Source: Ophiura sarsii
Lineage: Eukaryota; Echinodermata; Ophiuroidea; Amphilepidida; Ophiuridae
DNA: 64,000 nt
Direction of reading: 5' to 3'
Assembly (NCBI GenBank): GCA_035610835.1
Contig: CM069447.1
Location: forward strand, 57,419,048 to 57,483,047
The position numbers and the translations under genes are program-made. Below the pieces are notes generated by a model. It was not told the origin of the DNA and searched no databases. It saw nothing but the letters and a program-made list of their open reading frames with translations. Positions 12,184 to 23,803 of the stretch are shown in pieces (the stretch's first letter is position 1; each line of letters begins with the position of its first letter).

Positions 12184-13867
12184 TCAATATCAAGAAGATA
12201 ACATTCAACAATGCCACCATTTTGAATCATTTATGGTCACACTTCAATTGATCGCAACTTCCAAGAATACTCAGATATGAAACATTGATTTTGGATATCC
12301 CGCTGGTGTCAGATGAAGTTTGTAACTTCCGCCATTAGTGGGGTAAATGCGTTATGGATTTTGAAATTAAAGTGCTTTGGGGTGAGATCTATTTTTGATG
12401 CAAAACTTGTGTAATAAAGCTTTTTACAATGCGTTAATGATATATAACAACGATTGTGGTGGAAATGTAGGAGGCCCTTTATAAAACTAACCAGTTACCG
12501 AACCCATTGTTCCCATTGAATATGTTGGAGTAGCTGTTTTCGTAAGTCGAAAAATATAAAATTCAACAATACCACACATTTGCCTCATTGATGTCTACAA
12601 TCCTATTAATGGCAACTTTCACGAATAATCAGTTCGGATACTTCACATTACTTTTTGACATCCCTCTGGTGTTTAGAAACATTTGGCATCTTCCGTGAAT
12701 AATGGGCTAGATATCTGTTGTATATAAAACATTACGAAGCCTTCGGGGCGAGATCAATTTCTGATGTAAAATTTGCCAGAGGCGTTACAGCTGAACACTT
12801 AACGCGACGTGTTGCCAAAAAAAAGTCTCCGATAGGAAACAAATATGTATATGCTTGCTTGTTATGAAACACATAGGGTATTGTATTCCCATTAATGTGA
12901 GTTGAATATTGTAGATAGTTTCAGCGTATCAGCAGTTGTACGTACCTAACACAGTTCCGTGTCATATTATTACTCACGATTTTGCTTTTTCTTCACACGT
13001 ACAAAGAGTCAAATAATCTGAGTATTCAACAAATACTATGTTCTTTAGCTTTGTACAATATAAAAGAAATGTTGGAATAAATCAATCAACATAAACAAGA
13101 TAATAACAAATATGTCTGATGAAATTAATATTCACCACAATGTGCATATTAATGGATGATATATTATGCGACACAATACGTTAATATAAAAAAGATGAAA
13201 AATCAGTACAAATATACGAAAAGTATACACTATATCGGTGAGAAGATGATAATATAAAATATAAAATATTGTTTAACTTTAAACGATATGAAATTAATAA
13301 CTATATGTTATTATGATTATCCATGTGACAATTTATTCTAAACTCAAAAGATAAACACTAACAGTGTAAACAATAAAATATACATGTAGTATGATATATT
13401 GTGTGACTATCACATCAATAACCACCTGTCATTAGCCAATGTCTCGCTTAGTTTTTCAACCAATAACCATAGTAAGACCGTAAGACAATCGATACTACCT
13501 GCTAACTTCACCATGAAAAACGAAAATGTCAATATTAATGTATTCCATTAGCTGGATAGATTGATGTCCACCTGTTTAGCCATGTTACACTAACAAACAC
13601 TCTAAATGTTTAATTACGTTTTTCTTATTTTCCTTTACCGGGTGCGCGCTTTAAAGGTTGCACGAGTTCCAATTCAATATTGTCATTAAACATTCAGTAT
13701 TTGGCATGAATGCTTACGTAAGCTGAAAGGTAATCAGTCAGTTGGATCTTAAAACAGATCGTTAAACTTTTACATAAACTACATACAAGCACTGAAAATC
13801 ATGCTAATGCCCCTTTGCACATTTTGCATGTGGAATTCATTACTGGAAAAGGAGAAACTTGTGAAAC
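12184..13867 (+). repeat. Segmental duplication, copy B right part
   Basis: Matches 1,917-3,600 at a constant offset of 10,267 with no indels seen. It ends abruptly at 13,867, where copy A and copy B diverge. The ~360-bp tandem pair starts left of this block, at about 12,130, and runs to about 12,860. No gene recognised. Confidence 0.93.
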
Positions 13868-14463
13868 GGTCTCGATAATTTAAATTTCCCCATGATTTGT
13901 TTAGGTAAGAACGCTTTAAATCTCACCGTTTTAGCCGTTTATCAGTAAGGTATACGGAGACAATTTAATGGAGTCAATTTACTGTACATTTATACATGTA
14001 TAATGCTGTCATTCATCGAAGAATATTGTCTATCGGGGTTCTATGCATGATATTGATGGACTTTGGATGTATGGTCGATAGAGGTGACGTTATCTTTGCG
14101 ATCATAGTCGCTCAACATTAAACCTTCCACTAAGCATCGTTACAATTGGTCTAAAATCGGGTCTTAAAATCAATGTAACTTCACTTTCCGTTAGCGAATT
14201 TTTATTTCCGTTGGTAAAACTCTGTTTAATAAGTTCTAGTTTGGAGTGAAATAGATTATAGCCTGTCTTCGATATAAGTTTCCCAATCTTGTGTTCTCCT
14301 CATATATTCCTATATTGTTGTACGGTGAGGGGTTCGCATCCCGGAATCTTTCTCTGTGTACCGAACCAGGTCAAATTTACTCGATTACATGTTCTCTGTA
14401 TACCTGTTTTGTATAACTGTTTTCTCATCCGAATGGTTTACCTGTATAATAATCGTTATGCAG
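13868..14463. other. Unassigned sequence upstream of the VWD exon
   Basis: About 600 bp with no recognised gene or repeat. It would be intron if the VWD exon is live. No clear upstream partner exon was found. The sequence before the exon ends in a normal-looking acceptor (TATGCAG). Confidence 0.4.
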
Positions 14464-14730
14464 GTGTCCGTATTCGTGGCAGCAACCTTTCTGACAGTGG
14501 CATTCTACTTATATTTGATGGTGGTGCGTCTTTGGAGCTGAAAGCAACTTTGGGTATCAACCGGGTGATGTCAATACGCTTTCGAGGACCACGGTCATTT
14601 TATAATCACACGCGTGGTCTTCTCGAGACGTGGAATGATGACGTAGATGATGAATTCACGACTCCAGAGGGCGATATTCTGCCATCTAATTCTTCACAGC
14701 AATCCATCCATGAATACTTTGGACAACTAT
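14464..14730 (+). CDS. Lone exon of a VWD-domain mucin-like/SUSD2-like protein
   Basis: A 267-nt exon-like block between a TATGCAG acceptor and a GTGAGT donor. It is open in one frame and has matching intron phases (phase 1 at both ends), as is usual for shuffled extracellular modules. The product contains GASLELKATLG, then HTRGLLETWNDD, then EFTTPEGDILPSNSS and IHEYFGQL. This order is the signature of the C-terminal half of the von Willebrand factor D domain in MUC4/SUSD2-like and coral mucin-like proteins: a GL.G.WN.D core followed by DF..P.G. The family consensus has Gly where this copy has Glu (LLE), a possible loss. Such proteins are secreted or membrane-anchored. I found no neighbouring exons within several kb, so this may be a stranded fragment beside the duplication rather than a working gene. 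Confidence 0.6.
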
Positions 14731-16129
14731 GTGAGTTTCATTTTGTTGTTATACACTGGGTTTAGGGAATTAGGTTTAAGATCTCGCAAGGTGGAGAGGG
14801 ATATTGACGGGATTATGATAACCCTAGCCCAAGTGGCGGGCTTTTGGGAATACAACTCTCAGTGGAGAAAAAAAAGGTCAAGCAACATCTTAAATGCAGG
14901 CGACATGAGTTCGATTCCCGCAGCGGCGCCGGCGGTAACAGTTTCCTCAAATGATTTGAAATGTGTTTATTCCCTGAGAGTTTTATTTCAAAATCGCGCC
15001 CCAGGTTAAGGTTGAGCACTATTTTCGCGTTCAATTAACCCTAACGGAAAAGTGCTATAAAGTACCCGCGCATGGTTCCCCAGTTTATCTCATATCTCAC
15101 ACCGCTATCATATAGGTAGCAACATCTTAATACAACTGGAGAAACACAAATGCTATGAATATGAACAGTTCGACTTAAATATATACAACCATCGTGTAGG
15201 GAGGATTGAATGATATTTACCAATACGTGCCAAATCTCGACTTCTAAGAAAAAGAAAACGATTAAATTTCGGTGCCTTTACGAAATACCGAAACGTAAGA
15301 AAATGTAATACGATGATGTGAATTGCGCGCACTATGAACATGATGAATACATTTTGTACAAAAGACATGTATATTTGAACAATATTGTATTTTTAGAATG
15401 GGCGTTGTAAAAAACATGTCACATCTAGCATTACAACATTAAAACATTATATACGTTACATACGGCGACATGTGTGCCGGAAGTTAAATACAGAGCAATC
15501 TCAAGCCGGGTCCTTAACGGAGTGACGTCAATATTTGAAGTAAACAACTACACTTTAAGACGTTAGAGAATATAAATCAAGATTTAACCGATAGTTTACG
15601 TCACATACAGAGCATGCGCACGTCGGGGTGCGCTTGTGTCGCGCATGTATATGTTTTACTAGCCGTCGCGACGTGTGAATGGCGATCCAAGTATCTCTGC
15701 CCCTTAACGAAACGTGTGGTTGGAAAACGCTTTCATAATGGTTATGTTTTATAAGATTTGAAAGATATGGGTTTAACATTATCGTAATAGACAGGTTTAT
15801 TAGTATTTTATCACATACTTCCGTTTCGTGACATTTATATGACACCATACATCCAGGGAGTTTTGGCAGGTCGCCAGACACAATGATGTATTCATATTGC
15901 AAAATAATTCATGTAGACAGTTGCATGCGATATACTATATCTAAAAGAGTACGATAGAGATTGCACATATCGTCGGTGGTTGGTATAACACAGTGACGTC
16001 ACTTTGTTAAAACACGACATTTATATATTAGCTTTTTTGTACAACAAATACATGTTCATGGATTTGTTAAGTATAACGATATGTCAAGACAATAGGTTAT
16101 AAATCACCAAAACGACCCTAAGTTTACCA
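14731..16129. other. Unassigned sequence after the VWD exon
   Basis: No supported gene. Near 14,905 a GAGTTCGATTCCCG phrase resembles a pol III B box but lacks a convincing tRNA body. The open frame at 14,647-15,009 reads through the donor of the VWD exon in another frame and looks like noise. The minus-strand frame at 15,555-15,902 has no family signature. Confidence 0.4.
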
Positions 16130-16401
16130 TACACTGAAAAATAAAGTGGTGTCACAGCGACGCCTTCTTGGAGTCAACTGTAAATGACACTTACAAAGGC
16201 GTTATTTTGACTCCAAAATTGGTGTAATCATCACTGATATGGGTTTGCACATAATTTACGTGACACCGTTAAGTGTCCGACGGACACCTTTCAGTGATCA
16301 TTTAGTGATTTACACCAAAATTGGTGTCAGATTAATTGAAATAACTCCAAGGGCGTCAATAGTTGGCGGGAAAGCTCACGGTTTTTAGAGGCGTCGAAGC
16401 A
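16130..16401. repeat. Nested palindromic motifs (GTGTCC/GGACAC, ACACCAAAATTGGTGT)
   Basis: Short inverted motifs recur: CACTGAAA near 16,133 against TTTCAGTG near 16,292, GTGTCCGACGGACAC near 16,275, ACACCAAAATTGGTGT near 16,314, and ACTCCAA-type words on both sides. This looks like one or two small MITE-like units leading into the adjacent minisatellite. Exact borders cannot be fixed by eye. Confidence 0.45.
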
Positions 16402-16405
16402 GCAT

Positions 16406-16545
16406 GACACCAATTGGTGTAATTCTGACACCAATTGGTGTAATTCTGACACCAACTGGTGTAATTCTGACACCAATTGGTGTAATTCTTACACCAAATT
16501 GGTGTAATTCTGACACCAATTGGTGGAATTGTGACACCAAATTGG
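16406..16545. repeat. 21-bp palindromic minisatellite, ~6.6 copies
   Basis: The unit GACACCAATTGGTGTAATTC plus t repeats from 16,406 with one 22-bp variant (16,490-16,511). Each unit contains the perfect 14-bp palindrome ACACCAATTGGTGT. Because 21 is a multiple of 3, both strands read as open heptapeptide repeats. The apparent small ORFs here are artefacts of that period. Confidence 0.9.
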
Positions 16546-16921
16546 GCGTCTATCAACATATCAACGCATGCGTTTTCTCGTCGCCATTTTGTTTGCATGT
16601 TACGAGCCGGTAAGACTGGTAAGTTCCGATCTGCTCCATTTCCAGACATTTTTGATAATAATTATGATACAATTAGCGTAATGGCCGGCTAGTGGTCATT
16701 CTCTACAGCACATTTTTTATGTAAATCCCACACGTGGCATTGCTTTAGTCAACAATGACAGCAGACTTAAAAACCTGAAAAACAGACACTTTATAGCTTC
16801 AGGGTCTTTGGTCAAAAGGGTTATTCGATCCTAGCAGGGGTAAAAGTTGTCAAATGTGGACAATAAATTGTACTTATTTCTCTGATAAAGTCTAAAGTAT
16901 GATTGTTTAAGAATGAGAGTA

Positions 16922-17098
16922 AAGGTATTGTTTTTAGACCGTACCCGTGTTATATTGTCTGACATAAATGCGTTCGATCGTATTATTTGTTTGCGTAGAA
17001 CAACTCCGCCTGCGGCGTCGTTGTTCTACTTAAAATAATACTATCGTCCGCATTTATGTCAGACAATATAACACGGGTACGGTCTAAAAACAATCCTT
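16922..17098. mobile_element. TA-flanked foldback element, 177 bp
   Basis: The left arm begins AAGGTATTGTTTTTAGACCG and the right arm ends CGGTCTAAAAACAATCCTT. Complementarity continues through CGTACCCGTGTTATATTGTC and on to the CATAAATGCG region. A second hairpin with GTAGAACAAC and GTTGTTCTAC sits at the centre. TA occurs on both sides (16,920-16,921 and 17,099-17,100). No coding capacity; a foldback MITE. Confidence 0.75.
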
Positions 17099-18642
17099 TA
17101 TTCTCTAATTGTAACATCACTTTAAAATGATTGTCCAATTATAGCACTTTCAACGAAACACATATAAATGGTAAATTACCGTATGTCTTTTAAAAGATAA
17201 ATTACCGTATGTCTTTTAAAAGGGATATCAGGTCATTGATGTTAAAATAATGTGAAACCCTTATTTCAATTATATTTTGTTTGCTTTCAGGCAGTATACA
17301 CACAGGAGGCCTACACGTTATAGAAATACATACGATCACCATTGAAATAGCCTAGATATTAGGTGGTCCGATTTGCCACGTGATTTGTTTTTAAATCATC
17401 ATACAAGTTTATCATAGATGACATTCTTATTCTCAAAATTTGAGTAGGAATAATCTAAATTTGGTTTAATTATCGGATCGTAACTAGACATCAACTTTGC
17501 TCATAGAACAAGTAAAAAAGCGCACGAACTAACGGTGTGATTGAGCATGTTTTGCATAAAAACTTATAAGAAACATATCCAAAGTCCAATAAATGGCGAT
17601 AAAAACGCTGATACCAATGTATCAATTATGAAGAAAAAAATGAGTGGATCGGTGCACATACCTTTAAATGAAATTTGACATGTCGATTATTAACAATTGA
17701 TAAGTTACGCGTGGCAACAAATTCAGACTTACGTCTCCATTTCCTTATTACTGCACCTTTGCCATGTATTATACATTTCTATTGAAAATAAAATGGATTT
17801 TGACCCTGTTTGTTGTATTTCTATTGAGTATTGTTAGTACTAAACTTCTGAAAGTAAGAGTTGCGCTCTGGAAGAGTGGTTATTTCACGTGGCCCATTTC
17901 GAGGGAGCCAAAAGGCCCTATCTACAATAGCTGCCATATGTAAGGTTGCATTATCACACAGCATAGCATCATAAGTGTATGGCAGCTATTACATATCGTG
18001 CCTTTCAACACATAATTATATAAAAACCCATTATATACAATTATAGCTGCTCTGAGTTACAGTTATACATGTATACCAATTACTCCGCAATATAATACTA
18101 GCCCATATATAACAACTGGCAGCTATTAGAGACAAGACCTTGTGTCACTAAACCTTGGATTTATATTTGGTTGTCACGTGATGATACACGCAGGTGGACC
18201 AGTTAAACCTGGTATTTCCGCATACTCCGCAAACGTTCAATTAGTTCGAAGATTTGATGCTAACAGACATGGATTTCCATGGGTTTCTTTGGGAGGTATT
18301 AGTTATATGCATAAGTGGTTACCTTGCTGTTGAAGGTAAGAACTTGGTTTTTTTTGGCAATTATAATCTTGTGCAACTAACTTAGGTGTATTCCGTATGT
18401 CAATCTGATAATATGCTTAAACATGAAAGGAGATACTGACTGAAACGGCAACACGCAAACCTTTCATCACGCATTCCATCATTACAATTTTAAGCGAGAT
18501 CACAATTATGACGGGTTTGATTGAACTTGTATCAATGGTGATTTAAGTAAAACCAGTAGCTACACCTCCAACCCCCCCCCCCCCCCCGACCCACTAAAAA
18601 TCATATAGGAGCGACAAAACACATTACAGTTGATGATATTGT
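17099..18642. other. Unassigned sequence with minor repeats
   Basis: Contains a short tandem duplication near 17,171-17,222 (AAATTACCGTATGTC twice), small inverted TAGCTGCCAT words near 17,927-18,125 and a poly-C tract near 18,574-18,588. A 63-codon frame at 18,142-18,333 is followed by a donor-like GAAGGTAAGA but matches no family I know. No gene called. Confidence 0.4.
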
Positions 18643-18974
18643 CAGGCGCGGATCCAGCAAAATGTGAGGGGGGGGGGGGGGGGGCAACAAAATGAAATTG
18701 TGCTAGTACCATCCAAGCGTTGCACAGCACCGTCCTCCGAGATATGCTCGGACAGGGGGAGTCTGAGGGGGGATGTTTCCCTCTTAGAAGTTGTAAATTA
18801 ATTTTCGAACTCATTTGGTGCGATCTTGTGTTACTTTTGACCAAAATGTTATCGAAAAGCCACTTCTTCATTTCTAATAAATATTTTGTTTTTTATCAAT
18901 GCACGAAAGAAGTTGAGCATATTATACTGATATTTCTTGATTTAAGTATAGATTGTTTAAAAGCTCGAACAGGT

Positions 18975-19006
<32 letters not shown>

Positions 19007-19410
19007 GGGGGTGGGAGTCTTAATTGGATTTTTTTCCTTCAATTTTCGAACCCATTTAGTGCGATTTGGTATGTACTTTTGAGCATTATTTTATTGTAAA
19101 GCAATCACGTCATTTCCGATTAATATTGGCTTTTTATATAGGCTTACGCCAGAAAGAAATTAAACTTCATATATAGCTACCTCCAAAGTATTACGCGTAT
19201 TAATCCCGACCAACTTCCAATATATTTCAAACGTTCGTATGTCCCTCGCATGCCTCCCCTCCCGCCTTGTTGTACCCCCTCCTCTCTTACCCTTTTCTTT
19301 TTCTTTTTTCGTTTGTCCCCTCTTCTTCCTCTCTCTTTCCCTTTTTTCCCTTCCCTTTCCTTTTTTTTTTGGGTGGAGGGGCCGTCGAGCACCCCCTGTA
19401 GCCGCACCTG
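18643..19410. mobile_element. hAT-like non-autonomous element with poly-G runs and perfect 8-bp TSD
   Basis: The 8-bp sequence GATATTGT is present on both sides (18,635-18,642 and 19,411-19,418). The termini are CAGGCGCGGATCCAG on the left and, on the complementary strand of the right end, CAGGTGCGGCTACAG. This pairing of TIR and TSD fits hAT. Inside are two diverged repeats of about 235 bp (compare TTTTCGAACTCATTTGGTGC near 18,801 with TTTTCGAACCCATTTAGTGC near 19,042). There are also G-runs, one more than 30 G long at about 18,974-19,004, and a pyrimidine-rich tract at 19,255-19,372. The Pro/Ser and Gly-rich reading frames here are low-complexity artefacts. Confidence 0.75.
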
Positions 19411-19747
19411 GATATTGTTATACTGGCAGTGTTAAGCAAAATTACAAATATTTGCGCGCTTTAAAATATCTCATTGTTTCTTAAATAGTGTGAATATGCT
19501 CCACTTGTCATACAACACAAGTAGGCCTAAATTTAATGCATTTTGAATCCGCACAAAAAAATGAGTATTTTGCTCAATGACGTATGATTAAGTGGCTACC
19601 TGCATGAGATACAATAGCCAATTACACTTACTTACTCAGATCTTCTTTTCATACATTAGATGAACAAACAATGTCATTATTTCGTGAATTCAGCAGAGCA
19701 AAATTAAAATCACGCTTTTGTTATGATCGGATTAGAGTGTATGGCAA

Positions 19748-20121
19748 GCTCAATGTATAATAGTTTGATACACAGTGTTAATCGCCGGAAAACATCGTTT
19801 TACGATCGAAAAACATAGTAGATCGATAAACTCAGTTTATCACATTGAAATAACAATGATTTTCAATCGAAAAAACAATGTTTATCGATAAACTGAGTTA
19901 ATCGTTAAACTATGTTCGATCGAAAAACAATGTTTATCGACCGAAAACCGTATTTAACGATAAACTCTGATAAACATAGTTTTCAAGAAGAAAAAGGTTT
20001 TCGCTCGTAACAATAAGGTTTATTTCGAAAAATTCAGTTGATCAGCAAAAAAGAATGTTTTACGATCGATAAACAGTGTATCGGTGATGAACACTGTTTA
20101 TCGAATTATTATACATCGAGC
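19748..20121. mobile_element. TIR element packed with GATCGATAAAC-type motifs
   Basis: The left end GCTCAATGTATAATAGTTTG matches the complement of the right end, which gives GCTCGATGTATAATAATTCG. The inverted match runs through ACAGTGTT(A/C)ATC for about 36 bp. The interior is built of many short words of the type GATCGAAAAACA, TTTATCGATAAACTCAG and GTTTATCGA in both orientations. No target duplication was identified. It is likely non-autonomous; the dense motif may be a transposase- or host-protein-binding repeat (inference). Confidence 0.6.
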
Positions 20122-22510
20122 ACTTTTTAAAAATCTAAATGGGCATGAAACATGTTTTCCTCAAACAATTTTAATCAACTGAAATTAATGAGACAAACTT
20201 CCTACCAGAATAAATAAGTTGAAAAATGTGTACACAATACTTTTTGTTTAACTCACCCTATAGGCCTACACATTCGATTCATAAGCGTTCGTTTGTCAAC
20301 ACAGTTATTCAATACCACATGGTCATGTATGTTTAAGTTGAAGCTCATTTCGATTAAGGCATTTTCCTATTACTTTTCGTTATGTTATTATACAATTATT
20401 TCTGCGACTGTTATGCTGTGATGCGTGGTTCATACATTTTAAAACCGAGCGATTAATTCACTGCTAAAATACCATTCCGACTAATATATTCATGATTTTA
20501 TACATGAATAATCAGTCACCAATTAACCTCCTAATCATCAGACAGACTTGATCAACGGCCGCAGAAGAAGTGAATTAGAATCGCGCACCCCGTACCAGAG
20601 GCAAAAGCTGGCCAACAAGTTATGTAAAAATGTCAACAAGACATAAATTTTACCTTATTTGGACTCAATCATATACGAGGGGGGTATCAAACAGTTCTTG
20701 ACATCACCAAGAAGTAAAGGAGCCAGACACCATTTTTTGATATGTGACCCTTCAGATATCTTTAAAAAGTCACTGTGCAAAGTTACACATTTCTCCCACT
20801 TTTTATTACCTGTCCACAGACCGCCATTGTAGAGATCCTCAGATTGACCGCCATTGATCTCAGATTGCGTTATTCACCAAAACAGCAATAAATAGTTTAA
20901 AGTGTTGACAGAAAGGGGTCAAAGGTCATTACAAACCAGCTTGGTCAAATGATTACACTTTAAGTTGATTAAGGTTCAATGTTCATTATCACAGCGACGA
21001 AATATAATTCTCAAAATAATATTGTACATGCCTTTTCAAAAAGCCGCACTTTTCCTCGTTTGCAACACATATTTAAATGAAGTTGACAAATTTTGGCCAG
21101 CTTATTTCAAAAAATATAATTTCACACGCATTTATATATAACACACTCCCGCATTGTAATGTTAATGCATTTAAAAGCACATTTCAATGATGTCGATTTT
21201 TGTATCTGGCTTATTAAATATTGATATAAATTATCAACAATAAAAATTACCCAAACATTTATAGCACACTAACACATTTAATTCAACCGTGAAAATCCAC
21301 ATATTTAACCGTTTTCAATAAATGTTAATAAAAACATTTATTAGAGGTAAAATTTGAATTGACAACAAGTATCGGGCTTCCCTATGGCCTGGGAAAGTTT
21401 CGACTACCCTGGAAACAAGAAAATGTATTCGATAACTCAAATGGTATTGCAATCTAACAAGACGTGTTTGATCGAACTTTAATCATTTTGCTACCCTTTA
21501 ATACACGGAAGCAATGCCAATATTACACGGTAATTTGGTTATGACGATTATTTATTACACTTGCTAATAATACAAATGACACCGTTTCATTACCATTACT
21601 CATCTATTGTATTATGTTTTAGTTGAGTTACGTTTGCTTCTTTTTATGGATCACTCAGTTGTGCAATTTACATTCATCACGGACTCTACCGCTAAATCTA
21701 AACTGATTACATTACAAAAATGCAATGGAAACAATGGAAATGTGCTTTAAAAATGTATCACGGCATTTGTTGTTATAACTCTACATCTAGGCTAAATTAA
21801 GTGCTGAGATAGTAAGGTTTCCAATGAAGGGGAGGGGGGGGGGGGGGGATGACAAATATAGAAATCGAGTTTATGACATTTTCAGCATAAAACTACCGTT
21901 TTTGGGCAAAACTGTTTATTTTGTGATATGGTGCAATTCATATCTTTCAACAATGTACTGATTCCACCAGTAATCAGTTTGACATGATTTTTGAATAATC
22001 CGTATTTAAAACTGCTATTAAAATATAGAGAAAATTAAGGCACAAGGGAGTACAAAAGAGGGCACTTGTCTCAGTTTTGTAGTTTTATTTGCCACTTATT
22101 TTCACTAGTTGCTTAATCTGTCATGCGATGCTTGAATGAATCAGCAACTAGTATGACATACGGTAGTCTATGACCTCTATAGATAGTTTTATGATGACAA
22201 ATAGGGTGAAATTTAACATTAAAGGGGCATTCAAGGGTTATTTGACAATGATCATATAGTTAATTGGAGGCGTAGTATCTACTTGAGGTCTTCCGTGCAT
22301 TCCCAAGACTCCCCAAACCAACATATTGAACTTCCTTTTAATGGTCCTAAAGCACATTCAGAGTGTTGCCAAAACTAAAGTTGGTATGCTAAGGGGTTAA
22401 TCAAAGGCTAAAGAGGGAGACATACTCGATGTGACGTCACTAATCGTAACAAAAGCTAGGCATATCGTGTTAAACTATGTCAACCAATTACGTATAACGT
22501 ATATACGATC
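20122..22510. other. Unassigned AT-rich region
   Basis: No gene or well-bounded element recognised. A G-run occurs at about 21,829-21,849. A possible mariner-type end (ACGAGGGGGGTATCAAACAG) lies near 20,675, but I found no partner. The text near 22,215-22,440 resembles intergenic repeat sequence without clear ends. Confidence 0.35.
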
Positions 22511-22745
22511 TTGAGTGATCATTTCATTACACCATTTGATGATTTAATGACCCTAGGTGATAGCGTAATGACCCCAAGCAATCATAACGACCCGGACGGT
22601 CGCTTAATTAGCCCAGGTGATCATTCTATGACCCCAAATAACCATTTAATGATCCAAAAGGATCGTTTAATGACTCCTAGTGATCATTTAATTACCCTCG
22701 GTGATCATCTAAAGATCGCGAGTGATACAGTAATGACCCCAATAA
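22511..22745. repeat. Degenerate 24-bp minisatellite (TGATCATTTAATGACCCC-like)
   Basis: About nine diverged units built around GTGATCAT, TTAATGAC and CCC words repeat with a period near 24 bp. The period keeps a 79-codon frame open, which reads as an 8-residue repeat (MTPSDHL/ITLGDHL-like). I regard that frame as a by-product of the repeat, since the codons drift freely and no start context or family supports it. The array directly abuts the reverse-transcriptase remnant. Confidence 0.7.
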
Positions 22746-22799
22746 ATTAAGTAAGTAAAGGATATCTGATTAATAAGGTCATTGATGAAAGGTCATTAG

Positions 22800-23786
22800 T
22801 CACACCTTGCTTATTGAAAATATCATCGGTATTGGCGTGGGTAGAAACATAGTTCCTTGGATTTGTGATTTTTTGAACAATATACAACAATGTGTAAAAT
22901 ACAATGACACACTTTCTGATTATGTTTATATCAATGGGGGCGTTCCGCAAGGCACTAAACTTGGGCCCCTTGGTTTTCAAATTTTAATTAATGATGCAGC
23001 TTCTGATGCAAGTACAGAGTATTGGAAATATGTTGAAGACTTAACATTTGCAGAAAATCACAATGTAAAAGTCATTGGTAACCTTCAAGATGACTTGAAT
23101 AATTTCAAGGATTGGTCTGAAACAAACTTTTGAAACTGAATCCCACCAAGTGTCAGGCTCTGCAAATTAATTTTAGCAAATCTAAGCCTACGTCTGAGCT
23201 GAAAATTGGCAGTGAGTCCCTCCCTTTTGTTGATAATGCAAAAGTGCTTGGCCTTTGGCTTCAGAATGATTTAAAATGGGACACACAGGTTAGCAACATG
23301 CTCGTGAAAGCTAACCAGCGCCTGTTTATCATGTTTATGCTTCGTTCATTGAAAAAGTTTGGTTTTGATAAGAGCGAATTAAATGTTGTCTTCAAAAGTT
23401 ATCTCAGACCGGTACTTGAATATGCTGCCCCTATTTGGGACTCAAGTATTACAGCAAAACAAAGGTGTGAAATTGAAAGAATTCAGAAAAGGGCATGTAA
23501 AACCATCCTTGGCCGTGATTACTCATCTTATGATGATGCTTTGTCTGTTTGTCAACTTAAATCCCTTGCTTGTAGAAGTACAAATCAGTGTCTTAAATTT
23601 GCATCAGGCCTGGCCGACAATATTAGAAAACATCTCCTTCCCAACACCAGATTTGAATTTCAGCAGAAGATTACGCAATGCAGATTCAGTTTCACAATTA
23701 CCGTTCAGGACATCCCGCTTTCAAAACAGCCATGTGCCTTATTTTGTCAATCTTTTAAACAATTCATTTTAGCCATTTTTAGGTGA
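22800..23786 (+). pseudogene. CR1/L2-like non-LTR reverse transcriptase, truncated and frameshifted
   Basis: Two overlapping frames (to 23,133, then from 23,130) make the C-terminal half of a non-LTR reverse transcriptase. The first frame has QQCVKYND, GGVPQGTKLGPLGF (RT motif 4 region) and YVEDLTFAE, where the catalytic YxDD is expected. The second Asp-position pair reads E-D instead of D-D. The second frame has LNPTKCQAL, KVLGLWLQNDLKWDTQV, LRPVLEYAAPIWDSS and IERIQKRACKTILG, the thumb and C-terminal signature of the CR1/L2/Rex1 type. A one-base frameshift separates them near 23,126. The endonuclease half is absent, so this is 5'-truncated. Dead copy. Confidence 0.85.
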
Positions 23787-23803
23787 CTGCCCAAGTGCCC
23801 AGT

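Noticed and set aside
14890..14940. tRNA-like GAGTTCGATTCCCG phrase
   Set aside because: No foldable tRNA body upstream; could be chance.
16356..16649. Repeat peptides (TPIGVIL-like heptads) on both strands
   Set aside because: The 21-bp period of the minisatellite keeps frames open automatically.
18142..18333. 63-codon frame followed by a donor-like GGTAAG
   Set aside because: No family match, no acceptor I trust and no partner exon; reported only as unassigned sequence.
19239..19484. Pro/Ser/Phe-rich small proteins
   Set aside because: Translation of a pyrimidine-rich tract inside a hAT-like element.
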